DNA from: Caldilineaceae bacterium
GTDB lineage: Bacteria > Chloroflexota > Anaerolineae > Caldilineales > Caldilineaceae
Reading direction: 5' to 3'
Assembly: GCA_022827195.1 (NCBI GenBank)
Contig: JAJDTL010000054.1
Location: 1 to 64,000 of the forward strand
Length of the DNA: 64,000 bases
Below the pieces are notes generated by a model. The model ran no database searches. It saw nothing but the letters and a program-made list of their open reading frames with translations, and had not been told where the DNA came from. Below, one piece after another: positions 35,589-44,378 of this stretch. The first letter of the stretch is position 1, and each line of letters begins with the position of its first letter. Made by a program: the position numbers and the translations under genes.

Positions 35589-35629
35589 GACGAGTGGCTA
35601 GTGGTCCGCAATCGAGCCGGCCACTCGTC
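35589..35629 (+). promoter_or_regulatory. Intercistronic hairpin after SBP gene 2
   Basis: A 10-bp perfect stem (35589-35598 with 35620-35629) with a 21-base loop separates the binding protein and permease genes. It is homologous in position and sequence to the hairpin at 32979-33027. Confidence 0.6.
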
Positions 35630-35658
35630 GCTTCAGTTCTATCTACGGGGGTTTGCAG

Positions 35659-36663
35659 ATGTGGGCCGCCGGCTATCTCCTCAAACGAATCGCCTTCTTC
35701 CTCCTGATCGTGTGGACCGCGGCCACGGTGAACTTCTTCCTGCCGCGGCTGTCCGGGCAGGACCCGATCCGCGAGCGCATGATCAAGCTGGTGCAGTCGG
35801 GCAGCGCCTGGGGCAAGGGCATCGAGGATATGGTCGAGCTCTACAACGAGAAGTTCGGCCTGGACAAACCGCTGTGGCAGCAGTACCTGACTTACCTGGG
35901 CGACATGGCCCGCTTTGAACTGGGCCATTCGATCGCATCCTACCCCAGGACAGTCAAGCAGATCCTGCGGGATTCGATGCTGTGGACGATCAGTCTGCTG
36001 ACGGTAACGACGCTCCTGTCGTTTCTGTTCGGGACGGTCTTCGGCGCGATTGTGGCGTGGACGCGCGCGCCGTTGTGGCTGCGCTCACTGGCGCCGCCGA
36101 TTATGACGATGGCGGCCATCCCCTATTACCTATTGGGGCTGATCCTGCTCTTCATATTCGCCTTCGAGCTGCGCTGGTTCCCCGGTCACGGCGGTTACCG
36201 CATCGGCCACATCCCCAACTTGAGTTGGAAGTTTCTGTTGGAGGCGGGTGAACACGCCGTCCTGCCCGCGCTCTCCATCCTGCTTTCGAGCCTCGGTTTC
36301 TGGGCCATTGCCATGCGCGGCATGATGGTAACGGTCGAAGGCGAGGACTACATGACGCTGGCCGAGGCCAAGGGAATCAGGAGCGGGCGTCTCTTTTACG
36401 ACTACGGGCTGCGCAATGCAATCCTGCCGCAGATCACCTCGCTGGCGCTTGCGATGGGTTACGTCTTCTCCGGCGCGCTGCTGGTCGAGGTGGTATTTGG
36501 TTTTCCCGGCATCGGGACGGTGCTCTTCCAGGCGATCAAAGGCGTGGACTACCCCGTGATCCAGGGCATCGTACTGGCGATCATTCTGACACTCGCGACT
36601 ACGACCTTGATCCTGGATTTGACGTTGCCGATCCTGGATCCACGAATCAGAAGGCGGACATAG
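35659..36663 (+). CDS. Dpp/Opp-type ABC permease (DppB)
   Basis: A 334-residue inner-membrane permease with six helices and an N-terminal segment WAAGYLLKRIAFFLLIVWTA. The cytoplasmic EAA-like loop reads DYMTLAEAKGIRSGRLFYDYGLRNAILP. It pairs with the following DppC. The ATG at 35659 follows a GGGGG tract. It is the intact parent of the truncated copy at 33051. Stop and next start are adjacent, so translation is coupled. Confidence 0.92.
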   Translation: MWAAGYLLKRIAFFLLIVWTAATVNFFLPRLSGQDPIRERMIKLVQSGSAWGKGIEDMVELYNEKFGLDKPLWQQYLTYLGDMARFELGHSIASYPRTVKQILRDSMLWTISLLTVTTLLSFLFGTVFGAIVAWTRAPLWLRSLAPPIMTMAAIPYYLLGLILLFIFAFELRWFPGHGGYRIGHIPNLSWKFLLEAGEHAVLPALSILLSSLGFWAIAMRGMMVTVEGEDYMTLAEAKGIRSGRLFYDYGLRNAILPQITSLALAMGYVFSGALLVEVVFGFPGIGTVLFQAIKGVDYPVIQGIVLAIILTLATTTLILDLTLPILDPRIRRRT

Positions 36664-37563
36664 ATGGCAGTACGGGCGGAAGGCGAGACGGCGACGCGCC
36701 TCAGCACCAGTTCACCGATGCAGGGAGCCCTGGGCTACCTGCGCCGCAACCCGCCGCTTGCCTTTGGGCTGGGCCTGATTCTGATCCTCCTGTTGTTTTC
36801 GGTCGTGGGCCGGCTGGTTGTCAACGTGGAAGACGCTTCGCCCCTGTCTGCGCCTCCGTTCAAAGCGCCCTCCGCCGAGTATCCATTTGGCACGGACAAG
36901 GTGGGCCGGGACCTGCTGGCAGTGATGATCGTGGGCACGCCGCTCACCCTGCGCGTTGGCCTGCTGGCCGGCATATTGGGCGTGGCTTTTGCCAGCCTGC
37001 TGGCCTTTGCCGGGGCCTACTACGGTGGCATCATCGACGCGATCATTCGCCTGGTTGTGGACGTCGGCCTGACGATCCCCAGTATCCTGATTCTGATCCT
37101 GATCGCGATCGCACTTAGAGGCGTCAACCCGACGGAGATGTCGCTGATCGTGGCTGCGACAGCGTGGCTGTGGCCGACGCGCACGATCCGATCGCAGGTC
37201 CTTTCGTTGAAGGAGCGCGCCTACGTTGACGTGGCGCGCATGTCCGGCATGCGCGGGTACGAGATTATCGTGCGCGAGCTGATGCCCAACCTCATTCCCT
37301 TCATCGTCGCCAATCTCGTCAACACCACCGCTTCGGCCATACTCGCCACCATCGGCATGGAAGCCCTTGGCCTGGGCCCGACCTCCCACCCGACGCTGGG
37401 TATGACGATCTATTGGGTTATTCTGCACGCCGGTGTCCTGGGGGGATACTGGTGGTGGTGGCTGGCGCCGGTGGTGATCATCGTGCTTATCTTTATCGCC
37501 CTCTACCTGACCTCGATCGGCATGGACGAGTTGGCAAATCCGAGGTTGAGGAGAAGCGTATGA
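36664..37563 (+). CDS. Dpp/Opp-type ABC permease (DppC)
   Basis: A 299-residue permease with a cytoplasmic N-terminal tail, a first helix LAFGLGLILILLLFSVVG, a periplasmic loop with the FGTDKVGRDLLAVMIVG signature and EAA-type loop YVDVARMSGMRGYEIIVRELMPNL. The ATG immediately follows the dppB stop. The stop overlaps the next start as ATGA. It belongs to the importer served by the two binding proteins. Confidence 0.92.
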   Translation: MAVRAEGETATRLSTSSPMQGALGYLRRNPPLAFGLGLILILLLFSVVGRLVVNVEDASPLSAPPFKAPSAEYPFGTDKVGRDLLAVMIVGTPLTLRVGLLAGILGVAFASLLAFAGAYYGGIIDAIIRLVVDVGLTIPSILILILIAIALRGVNPTEMSLIVAATAWLWPTRTIRSQVLSLKERAYVDVARMSGMRGYEIIVRELMPNLIPFIVANLVNTTASAILATIGMEALGLGPTSHPTLGMTIYWVILHAGVLGGYWWWWLAPVVIIVLIFIALYLTSIGMDELANPRLRRSV

Positions 37564-38624
37564 CGGCGGCGAGCGCAAACGGCGAGTCGGCGAAGAAATC
37601 AGCCACGCTACAGGTGCAGAACCTGCACGTCCACTACGCGACGCCGGAAGGCGCGGTGCGGGCGGTGGACGACGTGAGTTTCAATCTGGAAGCTGGCGAG
37701 CGATTCGGGCTGGTGGGCGAGTCCGGCTCGGGCAAAACGACGCTGGCGATGGCGTTGCTGCGCATGATCAAGCCGCCGGGACAGATCGAGTCGGGCCAGA
37801 TATGGCTGGACGGTCAGGATGTGCTGTCGCTTTCGGGTGAGGGGATGCGCCAGTTGCGGCTGGCGGGCATCGCGCTGGTGGCGCAGGGCTCGATGAACTC
37901 GCTCAATCCGGTGACGCGCATCCGGCGTCAGCTGCTTGACGGGATGAAAGATCACGCGGCCGGGCAGGCCGAGCCCGAAGGCGGAGCGGCCGCGGCGAAG
38001 ATGAACCGGCGCGAGCAGGACGACTACGTACGCGAACTGCTGGCGCGGGTCGGGTTGGAGCCGCAGGTTGCCAACATGTACCCGCACGAACTGAGCGGCG
38101 GGATGAAGCAGCGGGTCTGCATCGCGATGGCGATCAGCCTGCGTCCCAAGGTGATTATCGCGGACGAACCGACCAGCGCGCTGGACGTGGTGGTGCAGAT
38201 GCAGGTGATGGAGACGCTGCGCCGAGCTCAGGAGGAGGTCGGGGCGGCAGTCATACTGGTCGGCCACGACATGGGCATCATGGCACAGTTTGTGGACCGC
38301 GTGGGGGTGATGTATGCCGGCAAGCTGGTCGAAGTCTCGCCGGTGCGTGAGATCTTCCGGCGACCACTGCATCCCTACGCCGGTCTGCTGATCGAGAGCG
38401 TGCCCTCGTTGGAGAGCAAGGATGAATTGGAAGGCATTCCGGGTTTGCCGCCTTCACTGCTCGAACGTCCATCGGGCTGCCTCTTTCATCCCCGCTGCCC
38501 GCATGCCGCGGACGAATGCACAACGCAGGAGCAGACGCTGGCGGAGGTGGAGTCGGGGCGGTGGGTGGCCTGTCATCGCGTGGAGCTGATACACGATCTG
38601 CAGCCGGCCGGAGAGGCGCAGTAG
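37560..38624 (+). CDS. Dpp/Opp-type ABC ATPase (DppD)
   Basis: A 354-residue ATP-binding subunit. It has Walker A GESGSGKT, ABC signature LSGGMKQRVCIAMA, Walker B VIIADEPTSALDV and a C-terminal oligopeptide-ATPase tail GCLFHPRCPHAADEC that may bind an iron-sulfur cluster or metal. The start overlaps the dppC stop by 4 bases (ATGA); an upstream extension lies inside dppC. It forms a heterodimer with the next ATPase. Confidence 0.93.
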   Translation: MTAASANGESAKKSATLQVQNLHVHYATPEGAVRAVDDVSFNLEAGERFGLVGESGSGKTTLAMALLRMIKPPGQIESGQIWLDGQDVLSLSGEGMRQLRLAGIALVAQGSMNSLNPVTRIRRQLLDGMKDHAAGQAEPEGGAAAAKMNRREQDDYVRELLARVGLEPQVANMYPHELSGGMKQRVCIAMAISLRPKVIIADEPTSALDVVVQMQVMETLRRAQEEVGAAVILVGHDMGIMAQFVDRVGVMYAGKLVEVSPVREIFRRPLHPYAGLLIESVPSLESKDELEGIPGLPPSLLERPSGCLFHPRCPHAADECTTQEQTLAEVESGRWVACHRVELIHDLQPAGEAQ

Positions 38625-38652
38625 CCTGAACCAATTGCGAGTCACAAGATAG

Positions 38653-39693
38653 ATGAGCGCATTGCTCGAAGTACAACACATTACCAAGGTTTTCGGCGGC
38701 GGTCTGTTCAGCCGCAGCAGGACCGTGGCGCTGGAAAACTTTTCGCTGGCGATCGCCAGCGAGCCTCCCTCGATCACGGCTGTGGTAGGTGAGAGCGGCA
38801 GCGGCAAGACGACGCTGGCCCGCATCCTGCTGGGTCTGGAGACCCCGACCGAGGGGCAGGTGCTCTATCAGGGGAAAGATCTGCAGGGACTGTCGACGGC
38901 GGAGTGGCACTCGTTCCGGCGCGACGTGCAGGTTGTCTTCCAGGACCCGTTCGAGGTCTACAATCCCTTCTACAAGGTAGACCATGTTCTGACGGCGCCG
39001 ATTGCCCGGTTTGGGCTGGCCAGTTCGCGCCAGGAACGCCAGAGGCTGATCGAGGAGGCGCTGGAGGCGGTGGGGCTGCGCCCCGAAAACACGCTGGGGC
39101 GGCGTCCGCACCAGCTTAGCGGCGGACAGAGACAACGCATCATGGTGGCGCGTGCGCTGCTGTTGCGGCCGCGCCTGATCGTGGCCGACGAACCGGTCTC
39201 GATGATCGACGCGTCGCTGCGCGCCACTGTTCTGGGCAACCTGCGCCAGCTGAACGAGGAGTTCGGCATCTCCGTCGTCTATATTACCCACGACCTGACA
39301 ACGGCCTACCAGATCAGCGAGAACATCATTGTCATGTATTCCGGCTCGGTCGCGGAGGCGGGCGACATCGACCTCGTAGTGAAGCAGCCGCAGCACCCCT
39401 ATACGCAACTGCTGATCGGTTCGGTGCCGCAGCCCGACCCGGACCGCCGTTGGAATACGGAAGCGGCGACCGGATCATCGACTGTGGCGGCGGATGGAAG
39501 CGTCTTCTGCAAATTTGTTGCGCGTTGCCCGCACGCCATGCCGAAATGTGCAGAGGAGATGCCGCCCCTGTACCGGACGGACCCGCATCGCCTCGCGGCC
39601 TGCTATCTGCACGAGGAGTCCCCTGCGCTCGCGGCAGAAGAGATGGCCTCGGTGTTCGTCGGGCGCGGCGCAAGCGCCGAATCTGCCCCTTGA
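38653..39693 (+). CDS. Dpp/Opp-type ABC ATPase (DppF)
   Basis: A 346-residue ATPase with Walker A GESGSGKTT, signature LSGGQRQRIMVARALL, Walker B LIVADEPVSMIDASL and C-terminal CKFVARCPHAMPKC. Walker B ends in SMIDA rather than the usual SALDV. It completes the importer set of two permeases and two ATPases. The gene is 28 bases after dppD, and the minus-strand Cache lipoprotein gene lies beyond it. Confidence 0.93.
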   Translation: MSALLEVQHITKVFGGGLFSRSRTVALENFSLAIASEPPSITAVVGESGSGKTTLARILLGLETPTEGQVLYQGKDLQGLSTAEWHSFRRDVQVVFQDPFEVYNPFYKVDHVLTAPIARFGLASSRQERQRLIEEALEAVGLRPENTLGRRPHQLSGGQRQRIMVARALLLRPRLIVADEPVSMIDASLRATVLGNLRQLNEEFGISVVYITHDLTTAYQISENIIVMYSGSVAEAGDIDLVVKQPQHPYTQLLIGSVPQPDPDRRWNTEAATGSSTVAADGSVFCKFVARCPHAMPKCAEEMPPLYRTDPHRLAACYLHEESPALAAEEMASVFVGRGASAESAP

Positions 39694-39734
39694 AAGAGTG
39701 GGGGCTTCCGTCCCCCGGTTTCCCGCCCGAGCAG

Positions 39735-40187
39735 TCACTCATCCTCGTACCAGCCTGATCCGAAAATCAGGCCGTCATAGCGCACGAGCCATGTGTGCTT
39801 GCGCCGCTCCTCGCCGGTTTCCGGGTTGAGGGCGAGGTAGCTAATCCACTTGCCCGCCTCGGTCGCGCTCAACATCTCATCGCCGAAGAAGTAGCCGGTC
39901 GAGTCGATGCGCAGCGCGGGGTCACGACCCTTAATTTCCGGGTTGTAATGTGCGATGGTGTAGCCGTCCTCGCCGATGATGACGACGTACCATTGTCCGT
40001 CCACATTCTCGGCTGAATTGTGGTAGTCGATGGCCGCTTGCCTGCCCTCGCGTTGGTAGCGGCGGATTGCGTCCTGCACGATCGATTGCGTATAGGCTGC
40101 CGGGTCGTTCCGGGATGGGATGGCGACGCAGCCGGCGACGACCAGCGCCAGGCCCAGGGTCAAGAGAAAAGCAGTTGCGCGATACAT
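39735..40187 (-). CDS. Cache-domain lipoprotein 1
   Basis: A 150-residue exported lipoprotein with signal peptide ending VVAGC (Cys20). The remainder resembles a single Cache type 2 ligand-binding domain (AAIDYHNSAENVDGQW, IIGEDGYTIAHYNP, ALRIDSTGYFFGDEM and WLVRYDGLIFGSGW). In receptors this fold senses small molecules, but this protein has no transmembrane or signalling domain. The start at 40187 is preferred because the preceding frame has no signal. A paralogue lies 160 bases away on the same strand. Confidence 0.75.
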   Translation of the reverse strand: MYRATAFLLTLGLALVVAGCVAIPSRNDPAAYTQSIVQDAIRRYQREGRQAAIDYHNSAENVDGQWYVVIIGEDGYTIAHYNPEIKGRDPALRIDSTGYFFGDEMLSATEAGKWISYLALNPETGEERRKHTWLVRYDGLIFGSGWYEDE

Positions 40188-40244
40188 GGATATTTGCCCT
40201 CTGATGCGGCTGTGCTTTGACAATGGAGGGAACAAAGGACTCGA

Positions 40245-40316
40245 GTGACAGTAATGCGGATCGACGCTGGCGCAGTCTTCCAGGAAGGCAACCCGTTCGC
40301 CGCCCGACGCGGGGCG
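40245..40316 (+). pseudogene. Truncated 5' end of M81 (MlrC) gene
   Basis: Starting with GTG at 40245, the frame encodes MRIDAGAVFQEGNPFAA, which matches the start of the M81 protein at 41005 (MRIGVGSIFQESNQFAA). Similarity is lost after about 25 codons, just before the 3' end of Cache lipoprotein 2. It is the residue of a duplicated lipoprotein-M81 unit. Confidence 0.7.
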
Positions 40317-40346
40317 CTGCTTTATCTCGGCTTTGCTCCTGGACAG

Positions 40347-40793
40347 TTACTTCTCCTCGTACCAACCAGAACCGAAGAACAGGCCGTCATGGCGCACGAT
40401 CCAGGCGTGCTTGCGCCGCTCCTCGCCCGTTTCCGGGTTCTGGAAGACGTAACTGACCCACTTGCCGTCCTCGGTCGCGCTGAGCACGTCATCGCCGTAA
40501 AAGTAGCCGGTCGAGTCGATGCGCAGCGCGGGGTCGCGACCGATCATTTCCGGGTTGTGATGGGCGATGGTGTAGCCGTCCCCACCGATGATGAACACAT
40601 ACCACTGCCCGTCCACGCTGTCGGCTGAACTGTGGTAAGCAACTGCTGCCTCCCTGCCGTCCCGTTGGTAGCGGCGGATCGCGTCCTCCACAATCGATTG
40701 CGTATAGGCCGCCGGTTCATTCTGGGATGGAATGGCGACACACCCCGCAGTGAGCAGACCCAGCAGCAGGGCCACAGAAACAGTACGAATCAT
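40347..40793 (-). CDS. Cache-domain lipoprotein 2
   Basis: A 148-residue paralogue of Cache lipoprotein 1, with signal peptide ending LTAGC (Cys18) and nearly identical core motifs (AVAYHSSADSVDGQW, IIGGDGYTIAHHNP, STGYFYGDDVLSAT). AAGGAGATATCG precedes the ATG at 40793. It lies divergent from the intact M81 gene with a promoter-containing gap between them. Confidence 0.75.
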   Translation of the reverse strand: MIRTVSVALLLGLLTAGCVAIPSQNEPAAYTQSIVEDAIRRYQRDGREAAVAYHSSADSVDGQWYVFIIGGDGYTIAHHNPEMIGRDPALRIDSTGYFYGDDVLSATEDGKWVSYVFQNPETGEERRKHAWIVRHDGLFFGSGWYEEK

Positions 40794-40869
40794 CGATATC
40801 TCCTTTTCGCTAGATTCAAGAGTCAGCAAACTTTTCCAGTTTAGCGGCAGACGGCCGCCAAGGCAAGCA

Positions 40870-40898
40870 TTGCCTTACCGCAATTGCAAGCGTATAAT
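40870..40898 (+). promoter_or_regulatory. Sigma70-like promoter of M81 gene
   Basis: -35 TTGCCT (40870-40875), 17-base spacer and a consensus -10 TATAAT (40893-40898). It faces the M81 gene, whose start is about 100 bases downstream. Confidence 0.65.
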
Positions 40899-41004
40899 CC
40901 CAGTGTCGATCTGCATCTGCCCGCCCTTTGGATCTCCGGGTCCGGTCATCCCCTTTTGGTAGAACTGTTCGCCCTTGCTCAAAAGATGAGCAAGAAGGAA
41001 TCGA

Positions 41005-42513
41005 GTGACGGGTATGCGGATCGGCGTCGGCTCAATCTTCCAGGAAAGCAACCAGTTCGCCGCCACACAGACCGACCTGCCACTGTTTCGCAACTCCTAT
41101 GTGCATGAAGGCGACGCGCTACTGCGGCTGGCAGGCACAGACTGCGAAGTAGCGGGCATGCTCGCCGTTTGCGCCGAGGCGGGCGCGCAGGTCGTACCGC
41201 TTGCGGCGGCGCGCTGTGTCTCGGGAGGTGCGCTCAGCGACAACTGCTACGCCTACCTGAAGGAGGCGCTGCTGGCTCCGCTGCGGGAAGCCGGCACGCT
41301 TGACGGCCTCGCGCTGGCGACGCACGGCTCGATGGTCGCGGCTTCGGAGCTGGACCCGGAGGGCGACATTCTGGACGCGGTGCGGGCGATTGTGGGACCA
41401 GAACTGCCAATCGTCATGACGCTCGACCTGCACGCGCACGTTACGCCGCGCATGGTCCGGCAGGCAACCGCCCTGGTCTCCTTCGCTCACTATCCGCACG
41501 ACGACACCTATTCGACCGGTGAACGGGGAGCCCGCCTGCTGCTGAAAACCGTGCAGGGTGAGATCGAACCGGCAATGGCGCTGGCGAAGGTACCGATGAT
41601 CTGCGGCGCGTGCAATGGTCAGACTTTTGGCGACGGGCCGATGGCGCAGCTGACCCGCCGGGCGCGCTGGTTGGAGAAGCAGCCGTCGATCCTTTCCGTC
41701 TCCTGCGTCCAGGTCCATCCGCACAACGATCTGCCAAACATGGGCTGCGGCGCCGTCGTGGTGACCGACAGCCATCCCGCGCTGGCGGCAAAGGAGGCGC
41801 AGGCGCTGGCAGCGGACTTCTGGGAGCGACGTTGGGCGTTCGAAACAGAGACGCTTTCGGTTGGGGAAGCGGTTGCCCGCGGCCGCCGGATCGAGGGTGG
41901 ACCCGTGCTGCTGGTTGACACGGCCGACTGCACGGGGGGCGGCGCGCCCGGTGACAGCGTCGCGTTGCTGCGCGAGTTGTTGGCGATGGGTGTGGAGGAA
42001 CCTGCCTTTCTGATGGTGGTCGACGCGGCCGCGGCGCAGAAGTGCGCGGACAAGGGCGTTGGCCGGAATGTCAGCCTGCAGGTCGGTTACAGCATCGACC
42101 CGACATGGGGCCGGCCCGTCGCCGTCAGCGGTGTCGTGCGCCGCCTGAGCGACGGCTGTTTCGTTTATGACGGCGGTCTCTTTGGCGGCACCCGGGCTTC
42201 GATGGGTCTCAGCGCGGCAGTGCAGATCGGTAGCATCGAGCTGCTGGTTATGTCGCAGCCGACCTACGATTGGGGCGACGAGCAGTTCAGAAGCGTGGGT
42301 ATGGACGTGTGCCGGGCCAAATTCATTGGCGTCAAAAACCCGATGAACTATCGCCGCGCTTACCGCGACGTGATGAAGGCGGCATTCGTCGTCGACACGC
42401 CGGGACCGACGCCGACCCACGTGCGAAACCTGCGCTATCGAAGGATGAAGCGTCCCTTTTTCCCTTTTGACGAGGAGATTCCAGACCTGGAAATCCCGGT
42501 GGTCGTGGGTTGA
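41005..42513 (+). CDS. M81 family metallopeptidase (MlrC-like)
   Basis: A 502-residue MlrC/M81 protein. The family includes the microcystin-degradation protein MlrC. Motifs include GIGSIFQESN-like start (GVGSIFQESNQF), ATHGSMVA, MTLDLHAHVT, FAHYPHDDT, VHPHNDLPNMGCG and a DxxGGGAPGDS segment (CTGGGAPGDS). Asp and His in these segments are candidate zinc ligands. The GTG at 41005 is favoured because GAAGGA precedes it; an ATG 9 bases later is an alternative. No clear operon partner follows. Confidence 0.82.
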   Translation: MTGMRIGVGSIFQESNQFAATQTDLPLFRNSYVHEGDALLRLAGTDCEVAGMLAVCAEAGAQVVPLAAARCVSGGALSDNCYAYLKEALLAPLREAGTLDGLALATHGSMVAASELDPEGDILDAVRAIVGPELPIVMTLDLHAHVTPRMVRQATALVSFAHYPHDDTYSTGERGARLLLKTVQGEIEPAMALAKVPMICGACNGQTFGDGPMAQLTRRARWLEKQPSILSVSCVQVHPHNDLPNMGCGAVVVTDSHPALAAKEAQALAADFWERRWAFETETLSVGEAVARGRRIEGGPVLLVDTADCTGGGAPGDSVALLRELLAMGVEEPAFLMVVDAAAAQKCADKGVGRNVSLQVGYSIDPTWGRPVAVSGVVRRLSDGCFVYDGGLFGGTRASMGLSAAVQIGSIELLVMSQPTYDWGDEQFRSVGMDVCRAKFIGVKNPMNYRRAYRDVMKAAFVVDTPGPTPTHVRNLRYRRMKRPFFPFDEEIPDLEIPVVVG

Positions 42514-42655
42514 GTGATAGACCGGCCACAGTTGGGCATTGCGTTGAACGGAAACGAACATTGGCAGCTGGCCGGCACAGTGCCCGAAGAAGCCCCCGGC
42601 CTCTCAAATTTGAACGGAGATGTGCGAGCCTGCGCCAAGCGGGAGGCATCCAACA

Positions 42656-43018
42656 ATGAGCCCCAATGTCACCCAACAGTTGGAAGAGTGTGTTGCTCGG
42701 CTGCGTGAGGGATGCCTGACCGAGGCACAGTTGCGCGAGCTGGTCAGAACAGTCGGAGAAAGCGGCGCCAGGCGCCAGAGTCTGCTCTACCTGCAGACAG
42801 CTACCACATCCGTCACCTCGAAAGTGGTTGGGACGCTGCTGATCGAGGACGGCGCTGTTTCCGACGTTCCCTTCGATCCCGCCGACTGGCCCTACCAGAC
42901 GGTGCTGGAAGCGATCAACGCCGGCTGGCGCGTCATCCGGTTTCCGGCCCAGCTGCTTTCCGGACACGAGCGGGATGTGCACGTCATCTGCGAGTTCATC
43001 CTTGAAAAGTGGGAGTAG
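42656..43018 (+). CDS. Hypothetical protein upstream of PhyH genes
   Basis: A 120-residue unrecognised soluble protein. It starts with a helical segment LEECVARLREGCLTEAQLRELV and contains a distinctive DWPYQTVLEAINAGWRVIRFP stretch. GGGAGG lies 9 bases before the ATG at 42656. Its stop is 4 bases before the next start, so it is coupled with the PhyH gene. The function is unknown; a small regulator or oxygenase accessory role is only inference. Confidence 0.6.
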   Translation: MSPNVTQQLEECVARLREGCLTEAQLRELVRTVGESGARRQSLLYLQTATTSVTSKVVGTLLIEDGAVSDVPFDPADWPYQTVLEAINAGWRVIRFPAQLLSGHERDVHVICEFILEKWE

Positions 43019-43022
43019 ACCG

Positions 43023-43859
43023 ATGGCCTTCAAATCGCAACGCGCCGCGGGCAACGTCAGGCCGACCCTGTCCGACGAGGAGATTCTGGAGTTTTGCAAG
43101 ACGGGAATGTATACGCTTGAGGGCGTAATCCCGGATTCCACCAACCGCTGGGTGTTTGAATATCTGGACCGGGAAGGCGCGGACCCCGTTCAGCTGGTGA
43201 GAGATGACCGTTTCATCGAAGAGGTGTTGTTGCATCCGGCAGTCACAGGGGTCGTACGATCGTTGTTGGGCGAGCATTTCCAGCTGCCCGAGGTGATGGG
43301 GAACCATCGCCTGGCAGGACCGGTGGAAGCCAGAAGCTGGCATATCGACGGCGGATCCAACTTCGAACGCACCTGCGAGTTGCTGCAGGTTTTCTACATT
43401 CCGCAGACAAACAGACCTGAAATGGGACCGACTCTGTTTCTGCCGGGCTCCCACCTCGTGCCGGTGGCGCGCGAGGACTTGGAGCGTTTCGGCGACCTGG
43501 CCGGTCAGGAGATGACCGCGGCGCCGGCGGGCTCAGTCTTTGTTACTGCCTATTCGCTTTGGCATCGCCAGCCGCGCAAGGTCGACCAGTCGACCCGCAA
43601 CCTGTTGAAATGGGCGTATTGGCGTACAGAGCAGCCCGAACGCGACTGGATCACGGACCCGAACTTTGATTTCGCCGGCGCAGACTATACCTACACGAAC
43701 GACTATTTCAGCGGTGCTGCGCGCAAATGGCAGTCGGCCCCACGCGTGGCCGAGATGTTTTACTGGCTATGCGGCAGAGCGGATGAATTCCACTTGGTGG
43801 GCGGTGCTGGATGGCCGTACTCTTCCACCGATCCGGGAAAACGGGGCGCGGCGGGCTGA
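43023..43859 (+). CDS. Phytanoyl-CoA dioxygenase-like (PhyH) protein 3
   Basis: A 278-residue Fe(II)/2-oxoglutarate oxygenase with HxD in SWHIDGGSNFE and the distal His in SLWHRQPRKVDQST, with a conserved Arg region RNLLKWAYWR. The ATG follows GGGAG by 8 bases. A close paralogue, protein 4, lies 520 bases downstream, and a VOC gene is between. The pair looks like a tandem duplication with an intervening gene. Confidence 0.82.
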   Translation: MAFKSQRAAGNVRPTLSDEEILEFCKTGMYTLEGVIPDSTNRWVFEYLDREGADPVQLVRDDRFIEEVLLHPAVTGVVRSLLGEHFQLPEVMGNHRLAGPVEARSWHIDGGSNFERTCELLQVFYIPQTNRPEMGPTLFLPGSHLVPVAREDLERFGDLAGQEMTAAPAGSVFVTAYSLWHRQPRKVDQSTRNLLKWAYWRTEQPERDWITDPNFDFAGADYTYTNDYFSGAARKWQSAPRVAEMFYWLCGRADEFHLVGGAGWPYSSTDPGKRGAAG

Positions 43860-43922
43860 CAAACATCGTCAGCGATAGAGAGTTCCCTCCTCTACCCTCG
43901 ATAAGGAAAAGGACAACGAGCT

Positions 43923-44333
43923 GTGGAAGCAAGCCTGTGGAACATCGGCATGAAGGTCGATGACATTGACAGCGAGATCAGTTTCTGGGAAGAGATCGGC
44001 GCGAAACTCGTTCTGCGGGAAAAGTTCACGGCGCCCGACGGTGAAGAGGCCGACTACGCCTTTCTCGATTTTGGCGGCACACGCATATTCCTCACGCCCA
44101 AGACCGTTTTCGAGGACAAATTGGGCTACCAGCTGATGCCCGGCCTGACGCACGCCGTCTTCGAAGTGGAGGACCTGGACCGGGAGTACGAACGGCTGAC
44201 CGGCATGGGCCTGGAGGTGCTGGTAGACAAGGTGGAGATCAGCGCCGGGTTCGGCTCGCGCCGCCTGGCCTTTTTCCGCTCGCCCAACGGCATGGTTTTT
44301 GAAGTGCTGCAGATCCTGGAGGGCAAGATCTGA
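43923..44333 (+). CDS. VOC family (glyoxalase-like) protein
   Basis: A 136-residue vicinal-oxygen-chelate protein (WNIGMKVDDIDSEISFWEEIGAKL at the N terminus, THAVFEVEDLDREYERL in the second module and FRSPNGMVFEVLQ near the end). The start is GTG at 43923 with AAGGAAAAGG about 10 bases upstream. It lies between two PhyH paralogues on the same strand and could act on the same metabolite. Substrate unknown. Confidence 0.8.
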   Translation: MEASLWNIGMKVDDIDSEISFWEEIGAKLVLREKFTAPDGEEADYAFLDFGGTRIFLTPKTVFEDKLGYQLMPGLTHAVFEVEDLDREYERLTGMGLEVLVDKVEISAGFGSRRLAFFRSPNGMVFEVLQILEGKI

Positions 44334-44378
44334 TTCTGATGCTCGATTCTCGTTTCAACGCCTGGCAGGAGGAACAGA

